Below, piece after piece: positions 9,904 to 18,691 of a DNA stretch of 64,000 nucleotides. This stretch comes from Ruania suaedae (lineage in GTDB: Bacteria; Actinomycetota; Actinomycetes; Actinomycetales; Beutenbergiaceae). The position numbers and the translations under genes are program-made. The stretch covers positions 2,480,001 through 2,544,000 of the forward strand of contig NZ_CP088018.1 in NCBI RefSeq assembly GCF_021049265.1, in the 5' to 3' direction. The notes below the pieces were generated by a model. That model saw only the letters and a program-made list of their open reading frames with translations. It ran no database searches and was not told the DNA's origin. The number at the start of each line of letters is the position of its first letter. Position 1 is the stretch's first letter.

Positions 9904-9969
9904 CGGTACCGTCGGCACTGTACGGGCCGGTGGAGCTCCGGCGCAAAAGTGAGGACGAGGAGGACGACG

Positions 9970-11001
9970 GTGGCCACGATCGACGATGTCGCCCGCCACG
10001 CGGGTGTCGCCGCCTCGACCGTCTCCTACGTGCTCTCGGGTAAGCGTTCGATCTCCGCCGCGACGCGCACACGGGTCGAGGCCGCGATCAGCGAACTGGG
10101 CTATCACCCGCATGCCGGGGCCCGCGCCCTCGCCTCGGCGCGCACTCAGGTGATGGCGTTGATGGTGCCGCTCCCGCTCACTCCTGGGACCTCGATGCTG
10201 CGACCGGAGGTGGATGTCAATGTGCTCATGCAGTTCGTGGCCGGCATCGCTCCCCGGGCCCGGGTCCAGGGCTATGACGTCCTGCTGGTGACAGACGACG
10301 ATCCGGCGGCCGGCCAGCGCCTGTGGGCGGGCTCGACCGCAGACGCGATCATCGCGATGAGCGTGCAGACCGATGACCCCCGCATCGATCACCTGGCGCG
10401 GGCGAAGGTGCCCGCGATCCTGATCGGGCTCCCGGCGGATCCGCACGGGCTGAGCTGCGTCGACTTCGACTTCGAGGATGCGGGTCGCCTGGCCGTCCGG
10501 CACCTGGCAGGCCGAGGCCACCGCCGGATCGCACTCGTCGGTCCGCCTCCGACGACCTTCGAGCGGCGGATGTCCTTCGTCGAACGCATGGTGCGGGGGC
10601 TCGCGCAGACCGCTTCCGCATGCGACGTCCGCCTCGATGTCATCCCGACGGCCGCTCGGCGTGATGCGGTGGCCGCCTCGATGAGCGAGGTCCTCGACGT
10701 GGCGGACCGCCCGACGGCGCTCGTGGTTCATCACGAGGCCGCCCTCCCGAGCGTGCTCGACGTGCTTCGCGACCGCAACTGGCGCATCCCCGAGGACATC
10801 TCGGTGATCGCCGTGGCGCCGCCGAGCATCGCCGAGCAGCAGGCCGCGCCGCTGAGCTCGATCGAAGTGCCTGCGCACGCCATCGGCGCGACGGCCGTGG
10901 ACATGGCGGTCGCGGCACTGAGCGGTGCCGGCGTCCCGGAGACCAGGCTCGTCCGCGCCGGACTCACCGACCGCGCCAGCACGGCGGCGCCCCCCGCCTG
11001 A
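9970..11001 (+). CDS. LacI-family transcriptional regulator of the sugar cluster
   Basis: 343 residues from the GTG at 9970. The N-terminal helix-turn-helix is classical (TIDDVARHAGVAASTVSYVL, followed by hinge helix PHAGARALAS), and the rest is a periplasmic-binding-protein-like effector domain. GAGGAG sits about 9 bases upstream; the longer in-frame extension lacks homology and crosses its own operator. It is divergent from GH31-GH1 and upstream of the second transporter and GH42 gene. Matching operators at 9886, 11025 and 11113 make it the probable local repressor, relieved by a sugar or oligosaccharide from the pathway. The inducer is not known. Confidence 0.93.
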   Translation: MATIDDVARHAGVAASTVSYVLSGKRSISAATRTRVEAAISELGYHPHAGARALASARTQVMALMVPLPLTPGTSMLRPEVDVNVLMQFVAGIAPRARVQGYDVLLVTDDDPAAGQRLWAGSTADAIIAMSVQTDDPRIDHLARAKVPAILIGLPADPHGLSCVDFDFEDAGRLAVRHLAGRGHRRIALVGPPPTTFERRMSFVERMVRGLAQTASACDVRLDVIPTAARRDAVAASMSEVLDVADRPTALVVHHEAALPSVLDVLRDRNWRIPEDISVIAVAPPSIAEQQAAPLSSIEVPAHAIGATAVDMAVAALSGAGVPETRLVRAGLTDRASTAAPPA

Positions 11002-11023
11002 GGTCGGCGCCGCACGAGGGGAA

Positions 11024-11035
11024 CAAGCGCTTCGA
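11024..11035. promoter_or_regulatory. LacI-type operator O2 downstream of lacI
   Basis: CAAGCGCTTCGA contains the same AAGCGCTT core (11025-11032) as O1 and O3. It lies about 40 bases upstream of the -35 box of the second transporter promoter. Its centre is 89 bp from that of O3, about eight and a half helical turns, so co-operative binding or looping between the two is possible. Confidence 0.6.
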
Positions 11036-11068
11036 CGCGGACCGGCCGCTCTGTTTCACGTACTGCCG

Positions 11069-11125
11069 TTGACACCGCCGCCCGGAGCGGGTCATGATCA
11101 TGCGGTTCAGTCGAAGCGCTTCACC
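11069..11125 (+). promoter_or_regulatory. Promoter of the second sugar transporter with operator O3
   Basis: TTGACA (11069-11074) is a perfect -35 box; TCATGA (11092-11097) or CATGAT (11093-11098) gives a -10 at 17 or 18 bases. The expected start is near 11104. GTCGAAGCGCTTCACC (11110-11125) repeats the O1 core and sits directly over the start of transcription, so a bound LacI protein would block initiation. The first codon of the binding protein follows at 11171. Confidence 0.75.
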
Positions 11126-11170
11126 AATGTCGGTCGGGCGTGCTTCACAACGTCGAAGGAGATGTCACAC

Positions 11171-12475
11171 ATGCGCAGACGCCTCATGGCCGCAGCAACG
11201 GCGACCGCGACGGGCCTCACCCTCGTCGCCTGTTCCCCGGACGAGGGGTCCGCGGCCGACGAGGGCGACTCCCCGGAGGGCCCGATCACCATCGACTACT
11301 GGGCGTGGGGCACCGCCCAGCAGCCCATGGTGGACGCGTGGAACGAGGCCAACCCGGACATCCAGGTGGTACACACCGATGCCGGTGGTGGCGGGGACTC
11401 GTCCGCGAAGCTGGTCACCGCGACCCGCGCGGAGAACGCCCCGGATGTGGCACTCGTGGAGTACAACACGCTGCCCGCGATGATCGTGGCCGGCGTGGCC
11501 GCTGACATCAGCGAGTACACGGGCGACCTGGAGGGCGAGTACGCCCCGGGGGTCTGGAGCCAAGCCACCTTCGACGGTGCCAGCTATGGCGTGCCGCAGG
11601 ACGCCGGGCCGATGGCGATGACCTACAACCAGGCCCGCTTCGATGAGCTCGGGGTCGAGGTCCCGACTACCTGGGAGGAGTTCGCGGTGGCGGCCGAACA
11701 GGTCCGCGACGCCGATCCGGACACCTACATCGCCACCTTCGCCCCGGGCGAGTTCGGCGGATTCGCCGGCTTCGCCCAGCAGGCCGGGGCCGAGTGGTGG
11801 AGCGTGGACGGCGATGCCTGGACCGTCGGCATCGATAGCGAGGCCTCGCTCGAGGTCGCCGACTACTGGCAGGACCTGATCGACCGTGACCTCGTGCTCG
11901 CCGAGCCGCTGCTCACCCCGGAGTGGAACGCCGCGCTCAACGCCGGCGAGATCCTCGCCTGGCCCGCGGGACTGTGGGCGGCCGGAGTGCTCTACGGGAT
12001 CGCCGAGCCGATGGCCGGCGAGTGGGCCATGGCCCCGCTGCCCCAGTGGGAGGAGGGTGACCCGTCGGTGGCCTTCCAGGGTGGGTCCGCCGTGGTGGTG
12101 ACCACCTCGGCCGAGCAGGCCGAAGCCGCGTCCGAGTTCGCCGCGTGGATGGCGAGCGAGGAAGCAGCCGCGATCCAGATCGAGCAGGGGCAGTACCCCG
12201 CCTCGCTCAGCGGTCAGCAGCTCACCCTCGACTCCGAGCCGCCGTTGCTCATGCCCCAGCAGGAGGACTACTGGCAGGTCGCCGCCGAGATCGCCGCGAA
12301 CACCGTCCCGGACATCAGCTGGGGGCCGAACGTGAACGTGGCCTCGAGCGCCTTCCAGGACGCGATGGCCTCCGCCATCGAGAACGACACGCCACTGAGC
12401 GAGGCGCTGGCCACGACGCAGGACGTCGTGGTCGAGGACATGGAGACCGCCGGCTTCACGGTCACCTCCGACTGA
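11171..12475 (+). CDS. Sugar ABC transporter substrate-binding lipoprotein (cluster 2)
   Basis: 434 residues, family 1 solute-binding protein. A short lipoprotein signal (MRRRLMAAATATATGLTLVAC) ends in lipobox LVAC with Cys at about residue 21, followed by an acidic linker. Binding-protein motifs include NTLPAMIVAGVAADISEY and GVPQDAGPMAMTYNQARFDELG. AAGGAG lies 9 bases before the ATG at 11171; the ATG at 11162 is too close to that site. It leads the operon with two permeases and the GH42 gene behind a LacI-controlled promoter. It differs in signal type from the cluster 1 binding protein, which has a twin-arginine signal. Confidence 0.92.
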   Translation: MRRRLMAAATATATGLTLVACSPDEGSAADEGDSPEGPITIDYWAWGTAQQPMVDAWNEANPDIQVVHTDAGGGGDSSAKLVTATRAENAPDVALVEYNTLPAMIVAGVAADISEYTGDLEGEYAPGVWSQATFDGASYGVPQDAGPMAMTYNQARFDELGVEVPTTWEEFAVAAEQVRDADPDTYIATFAPGEFGGFAGFAQQAGAEWWSVDGDAWTVGIDSEASLEVADYWQDLIDRDLVLAEPLLTPEWNAALNAGEILAWPAGLWAAGVLYGIAEPMAGEWAMAPLPQWEEGDPSVAFQGGSAVVVTTSAEQAEAASEFAAWMASEEAAAIQIEQGQYPASLSGQQLTLDSEPPLLMPQQEDYWQVAAEIAANTVPDISWGPNVNVASSAFQDAMASAIENDTPLSEALATTQDVVVEDMETAGFTVTSD

Positions 12476-12479
12476 CCCG

Positions 12480-13403
12480 ATGAGCACCGTCACCGAACAG
12501 ACACCGCGCCGCCGGCGGCGCTGGGTGGCCCCGTACGGCTTCCTGCTGCCGGCGGGTCTGCTGTACCTCGCCTTCCTCGCCATCCCGATCGGCTACGCGG
12601 TCTACCTCAGCTTCCGTGGACTGCGGGTCAGCGGCGGCGGGCCCTTCGGGGTGCAGGAGGAGACCTGGGTCGGCTTCCAGAACTACGTGGCCACCTTCAC
12701 CGACCCGGAGTTCCTCGCGGGATTCGGGCGGCTCGCCATCTACGGCATCATCGCCGTCCCGGTGACACTCGGCCTGGCGTTGACCTTCGCGCTGCTGCTC
12801 GACCTCCCCCGGGTGGCCGGCGCCAGGTTCGCCCGCACCGCGATCTTCATCCCGTACGCCGTCCCCGGTGTGATCGCCTCGCTGCTCTGGGGCTTCCTCT
12901 ACCTGCCCTCGACCAGCCCGCTCAACTACCTGCTGCGCCGGCTCGGCCTGGACCCGGTTGCGGTGGTGGAGGGGGGCATGCTGTTCCCCTCGGTGGCGAA
13001 CATCGCGATCTGGACCGGTGTCGGCTTCAACATGATCATCCTCTACACCTCGCTGCGGGGGATCCCCGGCGAGGTCTACGAGGCGGCCCGCCTCGACGGT
13101 GCCAACGAGTGGCACATCGCCTACCGGATCAAGATCCCGCTGGTCGGCCCCGCACTCGTCCTGACCGGCCTCTTTGCCCTCATCGGCACCCTGCAGGTGT
13201 ACGGCGAACCCACCACGCTGCGGCCGATGACCAACTCGATCTCCCAGACCTGGGTGCCGCTGATGAAGATCTACCGCGACGCCTTCGTCCGGGACGACCT
13301 GTCCCTCGCGGCCGCGTCCTCGGTGGTCCTCGCCCTCGGCACGCTGGTCGTGTCCGTCGTGCTGCTGCGCCTGACCCAGCGGCGCAGCCTGGGAGTGTCC
13401 TGA
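12480..13403 (+). CDS. Sugar ABC transporter permease (MalF type, cluster 2)
   Basis: 307 residues, six predicted membrane helices, with the first helix at about residues 18-40 (FLLPAGLLYLAFLAIPIGYA). The ATPase-docking EAA loop reads EAARLDGANEWHIAYRIKIP. It starts 4 bases after the binding protein stop and overlaps the next permease by one base (TGATG), so the genes are translationally coupled. It forms the membrane channel with the product of 13403. As in cluster 1, the energising ATPase is not encoded here. Confidence 0.93.
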   Translation: MSTVTEQTPRRRRRWVAPYGFLLPAGLLYLAFLAIPIGYAVYLSFRGLRVSGGGPFGVQEETWVGFQNYVATFTDPEFLAGFGRLAIYGIIAVPVTLGLALTFALLLDLPRVAGARFARTAIFIPYAVPGVIASLLWGFLYLPSTSPLNYLLRRLGLDPVAVVEGGMLFPSVANIAIWTGVGFNMIILYTSLRGIPGEVYEAARLDGANEWHIAYRIKIPLVGPALVLTGLFALIGTLQVYGEPTTLRPMTNSISQTWVPLMKIYRDAFVRDDLSLAAASSVVLALGTLVVSVVLLRLTQRRSLGVS

Positions 13404-14296
13404 TGACTGCCACCACCACGCTCGCACGGCCCGTCTCCGCTGCCGCAGCACCCGCAGCTCGCTCACGACGCCGCGGTCATGTGCTCCCGACGCTGGTGCT
13501 GATGCTCGGCGCCCTGTACTGCCTCGTACCGGTCGCCTGGGTGGTGATCGCCTCGACCAAGTCCAACTCGGAGCTGTTCACCACCTTCACCTTCGCCCCG
13601 GGAACGGGACTGGTGGAGAACGTGCGCGATCTGCTCGCCTACGGCGGCGGACAGTACGGGCAGTGGGTCCTCAACAGTCTCCTCTTCGCCGGCTTCGGTG
13701 CCTTCGCCTGCACACTGATCTCCACCATGGCCGGCTTCGCCCTCGCCAAGTACAGCTTCCCGGGCCGCCAGCTCGTCTTCTACGCGATCCTCGGTGGAGT
13801 GCTGCTGCCCGGGATCACCCTGGCCATCCCGCAGTACCTGCTGATGTCCGAGATCGGGCTGGCCGGCTCCTACTGGTCGGTCCTGCTCCCCTCGCTGATC
13901 TCACCGTTCGCCATCTACCTGGCCCGCGTCTTCGCCGGATCGTCGGTGCCGAGTGACACCATCGAGGCGGCCAGGATCGACGGCGCGAACGACGCCCGGA
14001 TCTTCACCGCCATCGCCCTGCCGATGATGATCCCTGGGATGGTCACGATCTTCCTGCTGCAGTTCGTGAGCATCTGGAACAATTTCCTGCTGCCGTTCAT
14101 CATGCTCTCCGACGAGCGGATGTACCCCCTCACCGTGGGCCTGTACACACTGCTGTCGAAGGGTTCGGGCACCCCATCGCTGTACAGCCTGGCGATCATC
14201 GGCGCCGCCGTGGCGATCATCCCGCTGGTGGTGATGATGCTGGTACTGCAGCGCTACTGGAGGGTGGACCTGCTCAGTGGCGGGATCAAGGGCTGA
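13403..14296 (+). CDS. Sugar ABC transporter permease (MalG type, cluster 2)
   Basis: 297 residues with a basic, alanine-rich N-terminal tail, six membrane helices and the EAA loop EAARIDGANDARIFTAIALP. It ends DLLSGGIKG, the usual MalG-family tail. Second permease subunit of the LacI-regulated importer. It is followed after 33 bases by the GH42 gene, which is probably in the same transcript, so uptake and hydrolysis of the substrate would be induced together. Confidence 0.93.
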   Translation: MTATTTLARPVSAAAAPAARSRRRGHVLPTLVLMLGALYCLVPVAWVVIASTKSNSELFTTFTFAPGTGLVENVRDLLAYGGGQYGQWVLNSLLFAGFGAFACTLISTMAGFALAKYSFPGRQLVFYAILGGVLLPGITLAIPQYLLMSEIGLAGSYWSVLLPSLISPFAIYLARVFAGSSVPSDTIEAARIDGANDARIFTAIALPMMIPGMVTIFLLQFVSIWNNFLLPFIMLSDERMYPLTVGLYTLLSKGSGTPSLYSLAIIGAAVAIIPLVVMMLVLQRYWRVDLLSGGIKG

Positions 14297-14329
14297 CCGC
14301 CCGCACGAGACGATCGAGAGGCACCCATC

Positions 14330-16360
14330 ATGACCACGCACGCCTTCCCCACCTCGTCCTTCCTGTTCGGCGGCGACTACAACCCCGAGCAGTGGCCCCG
14401 CGAGGTGTGGGCTGAGGACATGGAGCTGATGCGCCGCGCCGGTGTGAACACCACCACCATCGGGGTGTTCTCCTGGGCTCTGCTCGAGCCCCGCGAGGGC
14501 GAGTACGACACCGGCTGGCTGGACGAGGTCATCGACGCCCTCGACGCGGCCGGCGTCTCGTTCTTCCTCGCCACCCCGACGGCGTCCCCTCCCCCGTGGC
14601 TGACCCGCGCCCATCCCGACGCCCTGCCGGTGCGCCCGGACGGCAGCCGGGTGCTGCACGGTTCGCGGGACACCTACGCCATCAGCTCCCCGGCCTACCG
14701 GGACGCTGCCCGGCGCGTGGCGCGGATGCTCGCCGATCGGTACGGCCACCACCCTCGGCTGCGCGGCTGGCACGTGCACAACGAGTACGGCACCATCGAC
14801 CATGGCCCGCACGCCGCCGCCGCGTTCCGCCGCTGGCTGCAGCAACGCTACGGAAACCTCGAGGCGCTGAACGACGCGTGGTACACCGCCTTCTGGTCCC
14901 AGCACTACGGCGAGTGGGAGGACATCCTGCCGCCGATGCAGACCCAGTACCTCCACAACCCGGCGCAGGTGGTCGACTTCAAGCGGTTCTGCTCGGACGA
15001 GATGCTCGCCGCCTACTCCGAGCAGGTGGCCGAGATCCGCGACGCCGGATCGGCAGCCCCGGTGACCACGAACCTCATGCTGCCCACGTGGAACCACCTG
15101 GACCAGTGGAGGTGGGCCGAGCAGCAGGACCTGATCTCGATCGACCACTATCTCGACACCACCGGTCCCGACGGCGAGACGCACGTGGCCTACGCCGGTG
15201 ACCTGACCCGCTCGTGGGCCGGCGGACCGTGGCTGCTGATGGAGCAGAACGCCGTCGGCATCCGCGAGGGCGACCGCACCTACGTCAAGGATCCCGATCG
15301 GATGATCCGCAACTCCCTCGGGTACATCGCCCGCGGCTCCCAAGGGTCGCTGTTCTTCCAGTGGCGTGCCTCGGCCGCCGGTGCCGAGTCCTGGCACGGA
15401 GCGCTGGTGCCGCACGCAGGTCCCGAGAGCCGCGGATTCGAGGCCACCGTCGCCCTCGGGCGCATGCTCGAGCAGATCGCCGAGGTGGCCGAGCCGCCGG
15501 CCGAGGGCCCGCTGATCGAGACCGAGGTCGGCATCGTCTGGGATGCGAACGGCTGGTGGTCGCTGGAGACGCCCCATCTTCCGAACGAATCCCTCGACTA
15601 CTCGGCCGAGGTCCGCGCCACGCACCGCTCGCTGTGGCGGGCGGGCATCGCGGCCGAGTTCGTCCGGCCGGACGCCGATGCCTCCCGGTACCGGGTGCTG
15701 GCCGTCCCCAGCCTGTTCGCCATGGATGACGCCACCGTCGCCTGGCTGGAGGACTACGTGAGGAGCGGAGGGCACCTGGTGGTCGGCGCCTTCAGTGGAA
15801 TCGCCGACGAGCACCAGCGGGTCGTCCTCGGCGGCTATCCGGGCCGGATCCGGGAGCTGCTCGGGGTGCGCGTCGAGGAGATCTGGCCACTCGCGCCCGG
15901 TGAGACCGTCACACTGTCGGACGGTTCCACGGTCGAGGAGTGGACCGAACGCATGACACTGACAGGCGCTCAGGAGCTCGCCGCCTACGCGAGTGGCGAC
16001 CTGGCGGGCCTGCCGGCGATCGCACGCCACGCCGTCGGGACGGGCCGTAGCACCTACCTCTCGGCTCGCCTACGGCAGGACGCGCGCGATGACTTCTGGT
16101 CACGGCTGTGCGCCGCGGAGGGCATCACGCCCGAGGTGCCGGACGCCGTCGGGACGGGCCTGGAGGTGGTGCGCCGGCGCGGCGCGAACGGCGACTACGT
16201 GTTCTGCCTGCACCACGGCGACCAGGTGCTCACCGTGACCGGTCCCGGTCATGACCTGCTCACCGACCGGCCCACGGACGGCGGCCTGGTGATCCAGCCC
16301 GGCGGGGTCGCCGTCGTCCGCACGTCCCCGGGCACCACCTGGCGTGTTCACGCCGGTTGA
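14330..16360 (+). CDS. GH42 beta-galactosidase
   Basis: 676 residues, a complete glycoside hydrolase family 42 enzyme. Opening motif GGDYNPEQWP is diagnostic; the acid/base Glu is in HVHNEYG (about E152) and the nucleophile in LLMEQNAVG (about E305). A trimerisation domain with a Rossmann-like fold (VLAVPSLFAMDD...YVRSGGHLVVG) and a C-terminal beta domain follow. No signal peptide, so cytoplasmic. GAGAGG lies upstream of the ATG. It would remove beta-linked galactose (or arabinopyranose, seen in some family members) from imported oligosaccharides. Position after the permeases places it under the LacI-controlled promoter. Confidence 0.95.
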   Translation: MTTHAFPTSSFLFGGDYNPEQWPREVWAEDMELMRRAGVNTTTIGVFSWALLEPREGEYDTGWLDEVIDALDAAGVSFFLATPTASPPPWLTRAHPDALPVRPDGSRVLHGSRDTYAISSPAYRDAARRVARMLADRYGHHPRLRGWHVHNEYGTIDHGPHAAAAFRRWLQQRYGNLEALNDAWYTAFWSQHYGEWEDILPPMQTQYLHNPAQVVDFKRFCSDEMLAAYSEQVAEIRDAGSAAPVTTNLMLPTWNHLDQWRWAEQQDLISIDHYLDTTGPDGETHVAYAGDLTRSWAGGPWLLMEQNAVGIREGDRTYVKDPDRMIRNSLGYIARGSQGSLFFQWRASAAGAESWHGALVPHAGPESRGFEATVALGRMLEQIAEVAEPPAEGPLIETEVGIVWDANGWWSLETPHLPNESLDYSAEVRATHRSLWRAGIAAEFVRPDADASRYRVLAVPSLFAMDDATVAWLEDYVRSGGHLVVGAFSGIADEHQRVVLGGYPGRIRELLGVRVEEIWPLAPGETVTLSDGSTVEEWTERMTLTGAQELAAYASGDLAGLPAIARHAVGTGRSTYLSARLRQDARDDFWSRLCAAEGITPEVPDAVGTGLEVVRRRGANGDYVFCLHHGDQVLTVTGPGHDLLTDRPTDGGLVIQPGGVAVVRTSPGTTWRVHAG

Positions 16361-16371
16361 GCGGGGCCGGA

Positions 16372-17562
16372 CTATCCCTGCCGGACCTCGGCGCCATCGC
16401 GGACCACCCGTCGGACCTGCAGGTCGGCATCGGTGATCAGCACGTCCGCCCGGTAGCCGGCGCGCAGGGCACCGACGGGGGCCTCGGCGGTGCCGGCCAG
16501 CACCCCGGCCGGGGTCAGTGAGGCGGCCCGGACGGCGTCCACGAGCGGGACTCCCCCGGCCACGGTGAGGCGTACGACGTCGATCAGGTGCGCCGTCCCG
16601 CCGGCGATGGATCCGCCGTGGACCAGTCGCGCCACGCCGTCGGCGACCTGCACGTCCAGGCTGCCGAGCACGTAGTCGCCGTCCGCCATCCCGGCGGCGG
16701 CCATCGCATCGGTGACCAGCGCGACGTTCTCGGCACCGGCCGTGGCGACGATGTCACGCACCAGCTCGGGGTCCAGGTGCACGCCGTCGCCGATCAGCTC
16801 CAGCACGACCTCCCCCCGGCGGGCGGCGGCCAGCACCACCGGGATCGGCCCGGGTTCGCGGTGGTGCAGCGGGCGCATGCCGTTGAACAGGTGCGTGACC
16901 GTGGCACGGCGCCCCGTGCCTGCGAGGCGGCCCACGATGCGCTCGACGGCGGCGCGCGTGTCCGCGGCCGAGGCGTCGGTGTGCCCGATCGAGGGCAGCA
17001 CGCCGGCCTCCAGCAGCGCCGCCAGCACCTCGTCGGCGCCGGGGACCTCGGGGGCCACGGTCATGGTGCGCAGGTGACCACGGGCGGCCGCGGCCATCCG
17101 CCTCACCAGGGCGGGGTCGCCGTCGCTCAGGAACGCGGGGTCCTGCGCGCCACAGCGCGCCGACGCCAGGAACGGGCCCTCGGAGTGGATGCCCTCGATC
17201 TCACCGGACTCGGCCAGCTCGGCGAGCACGGCCGTGCGGGCCAGGAGGACCTCCGGGGAGGCCGTCACCAGCGACGCCAGCATCCGGGTGGTCCCGTGAC
17301 GGCGGTGCTCGAGCACCGCACCCATCGCCTCCGCGCCGCTCTCGACCGCGGGGATGCTCACCCCGCCACCGCCGTGGTTGTGCACGTCCACGAGCCCGGG
17401 CAGCACGAGCTGATCCGGCGCGGGATCGAGGTGGGCGGCCACATCGGTGGGCGCCTGCTCGGCGGCCCCGACGAAGGTGAGCCGCTCCCCCTCCCAGCAC
17501 ACGACGCCGTCGCCGATCTCCTGCTCGGGCGTGAGCACACGCCCGCGTACTGCCTGCACCAT
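16372..17562 (-). CDS. nagA: N-acetylglucosamine-6-phosphate deacetylase
   Basis: 396 residues of the amidohydrolase superfamily. Metal and catalytic motifs are present: VDVHNHGGGG (HxH), GIHSEGPF (metal Glu), SIGHTDA and THLFNGM (metal His) and VTDAM (catalytic Asp). It removes the acetyl group of GlcNAc-6-phosphate, the first committed step of amino-sugar catabolism and cell-wall recycling. AAAGGG lies 8 bases before the ATG at 17562. It follows nucS by 13 bases on the same strand and is convergent with the GH42 gene. No nagB or GlcNAc transporter is beside it. Confidence 0.93.
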   Translation of the reverse strand: MVQAVRGRVLTPEQEIGDGVVCWEGERLTFVGAAEQAPTDVAAHLDPAPDQLVLPGLVDVHNHGGGGVSIPAVESGAEAMGAVLEHRRHGTTRMLASLVTASPEVLLARTAVLAELAESGEIEGIHSEGPFLASARCGAQDPAFLSDGDPALVRRMAAAARGHLRTMTVAPEVPGADEVLAALLEAGVLPSIGHTDASAADTRAAVERIVGRLAGTGRRATVTHLFNGMRPLHHREPGPIPVVLAAARRGEVVLELIGDGVHLDPELVRDIVATAGAENVALVTDAMAAAGMADGDYVLGSLDVQVADGVARLVHGGSIAGGTAHLIDVVRLTVAGGVPLVDAVRAASLTPAGVLAGTAEAPVGALRAGYRADVLITDADLQVRRVVRDGAEVRQG

Positions 17563-17575
17563 GGCGGGTTCCCTT

Positions 17576-18268
17576 TCAGAACAGGCGGGAGTCGACGTCG
17601 TCGATCCCGCGCATCGCGTCGTAGTCGAGCACCAGGCACCGGATCCCCCGGTCGGTGGCCAGCACCCGGGCCTGAGGCTTGATCTCCTGTGCGGCGAACA
17701 CGCCCGCCACCGGGGCCAGCAGCGGGTCACGGTTGAGCAGCTCGAGGTACCTGGTCAGCTGCTCGACCCCGTCGATGTCCCCCCGGCGCTTGATCTCCAC
17801 CGCCACGTGCCCACCGGCACCCCGGGCGAGGATGTCGACCGGCCCGATCGCGGTCGGGTACTCGCGCCGCACCAGCGCGTGCCCGTCGCCGAGCAGCGCG
17901 ATCTGCTCGGCGAGCAGCTTCTGCAGGTGCGCCTCGACCCCGTCCTTGACCAGGCCCGGGTCCACACCCAGCTCGAACTGGTGGTCGGCCTCGACCTGGT
18001 GCAGGGAGATGACCAGCCGGTCGTCGGACTTGCTGTTCTGCACCGTCCAGACCGCGCTAACACCCTCCTCGCGCTGGTCCGGGGTCGGCTCGGACTCGGT
18101 GACACTGCAGGGCGGGGTCATCCAGTTCAGCGGCTTGTAGGAGCCGCCGTCGGAGTGGACCAGGACCGAGCCGTCGGCCTTGATCATCAGCACCCGAGGC
18201 GCCAGCGGTAGATGCGCGGTCAGCCGGCCGGAGTAGTCCACCGAGCAGGCGGCAACGACGATCCTCAC
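17576..18268 (-). CDS. nucS: Mismatch endonuclease NucS/EndoMS
   Basis: 230 residues, standard length for actinobacterial NucS. The N-terminal domain starts [15 protein letters not shown] and continues with [17 protein letters not shown] and [10 protein letters not shown]; the C-terminal nuclease domain carries the RecB-like core ([20 protein letters not shown], with catalytic Asp, Glu and Lys) and [14 protein letters not shown]. NucS cuts both strands at mismatches and replaces MutS/MutL in most actinobacteria. The GTG at 18268 is preceded by TATCGT with a 6-base gap (18275-18280), which suggests a leaderless transcript beginning at the start codon. Confidence 0.96.
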   Translation of the reverse strand: MRIVVAACSVDYSGRLTAHLPLAPRVLMIKADGSVLVHSDGGSYKPLNWMTPPCSVTESEPTPDQREEGVSAVWTVQNSKSDDRLVISLHQVEADHQFELGVDPGLVKDGVEAHLQKLLAEQIALLGDGHALVRREYPTAIGPVDILARGAGGHVAVEIKRRGDIDGVEQLTRYLELLNRDPLLAPVAGVFAAQEIKPQARVLATDRGIRCLVLDYDAMRGIDDVDSRLF

Positions 18269-18270
18269 GC

Positions 18271-18684
18271 CTACACGATACGGGACGTCGTGTGGTCCGG
18301 AGGTGCAGCCTCCAGCCAGGAACGCAGCCCGTCGAGGGCTCCGTCCGGGGCCGAGAGCACGAACTCCTCACCGCGATAGGAGCACCGCGCCTCACTGACC
18401 GGTTCGGGGTGGCCGTGCACCTGCCGGCGGCGCCTGGCGATCATGTCCAGCTCACGCCGCGCCCAGCGCCGGGAGGGGCGCAACGACAACGAGACCACCT
18501 CGTAGAAGTCGAGGTGGTCCCGTGTGTAGTCGGCGATCCCGGACACCCAGCGGGAACCGCCGTGCACCGAGCACTCGAAGGAGCCGACACGACGGCCGAG
18601 CGCGTGCAGGCGCCAGAAGAACAGGGCGGCGAGCACGAGGGCAGCAATCATCACCACGACGACGGCGATGACGGCCACCCTCAT
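18271..18684 (-). CDS. DUF2550 family membrane-anchored protein
   Basis: 137 residues: one N-terminal membrane helix (about residues 3-25, [20 protein letters not shown]) followed by a basic soluble domain with [18 protein letters not shown] and [21 protein letters not shown], the pattern of actinobacterial DUF2550. Its function is unknown. The gene begins 7 bases after atpC in the same direction and ends 2 bases before nucS, the conserved actinobacterial order atpC-DUF2550-nucS. It may therefore ride on the ATP synthase transcript. Confidence 0.85.
   Translation of the reverse strand: MRVAVIAVVVVMIAALVLAALFFWRLHALGRRVGSFECSVHGGSRWVSGIADYTRDHLDFYEVVSLSLRPSRRWARRELDMIARRRRQVHGHPEPVSEARCSYRGEEFVLSAPDGALDGLRSWLEAAPPDHTTSRIV
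18275..18280 (-). promoter_or_regulatory. Probable -10 box of a leaderless nucS transcript
   Basis: TATCGT on the minus strand lies 6 bases before the nucS GTG, inside the last codons of the DUF2550 gene. The spacing places transcription initiation at or next to the first base of the start codon. No ribosome binding site precedes that GTG. Confidence 0.45.
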
Positions 18685-18691
18685 GCGGCCC

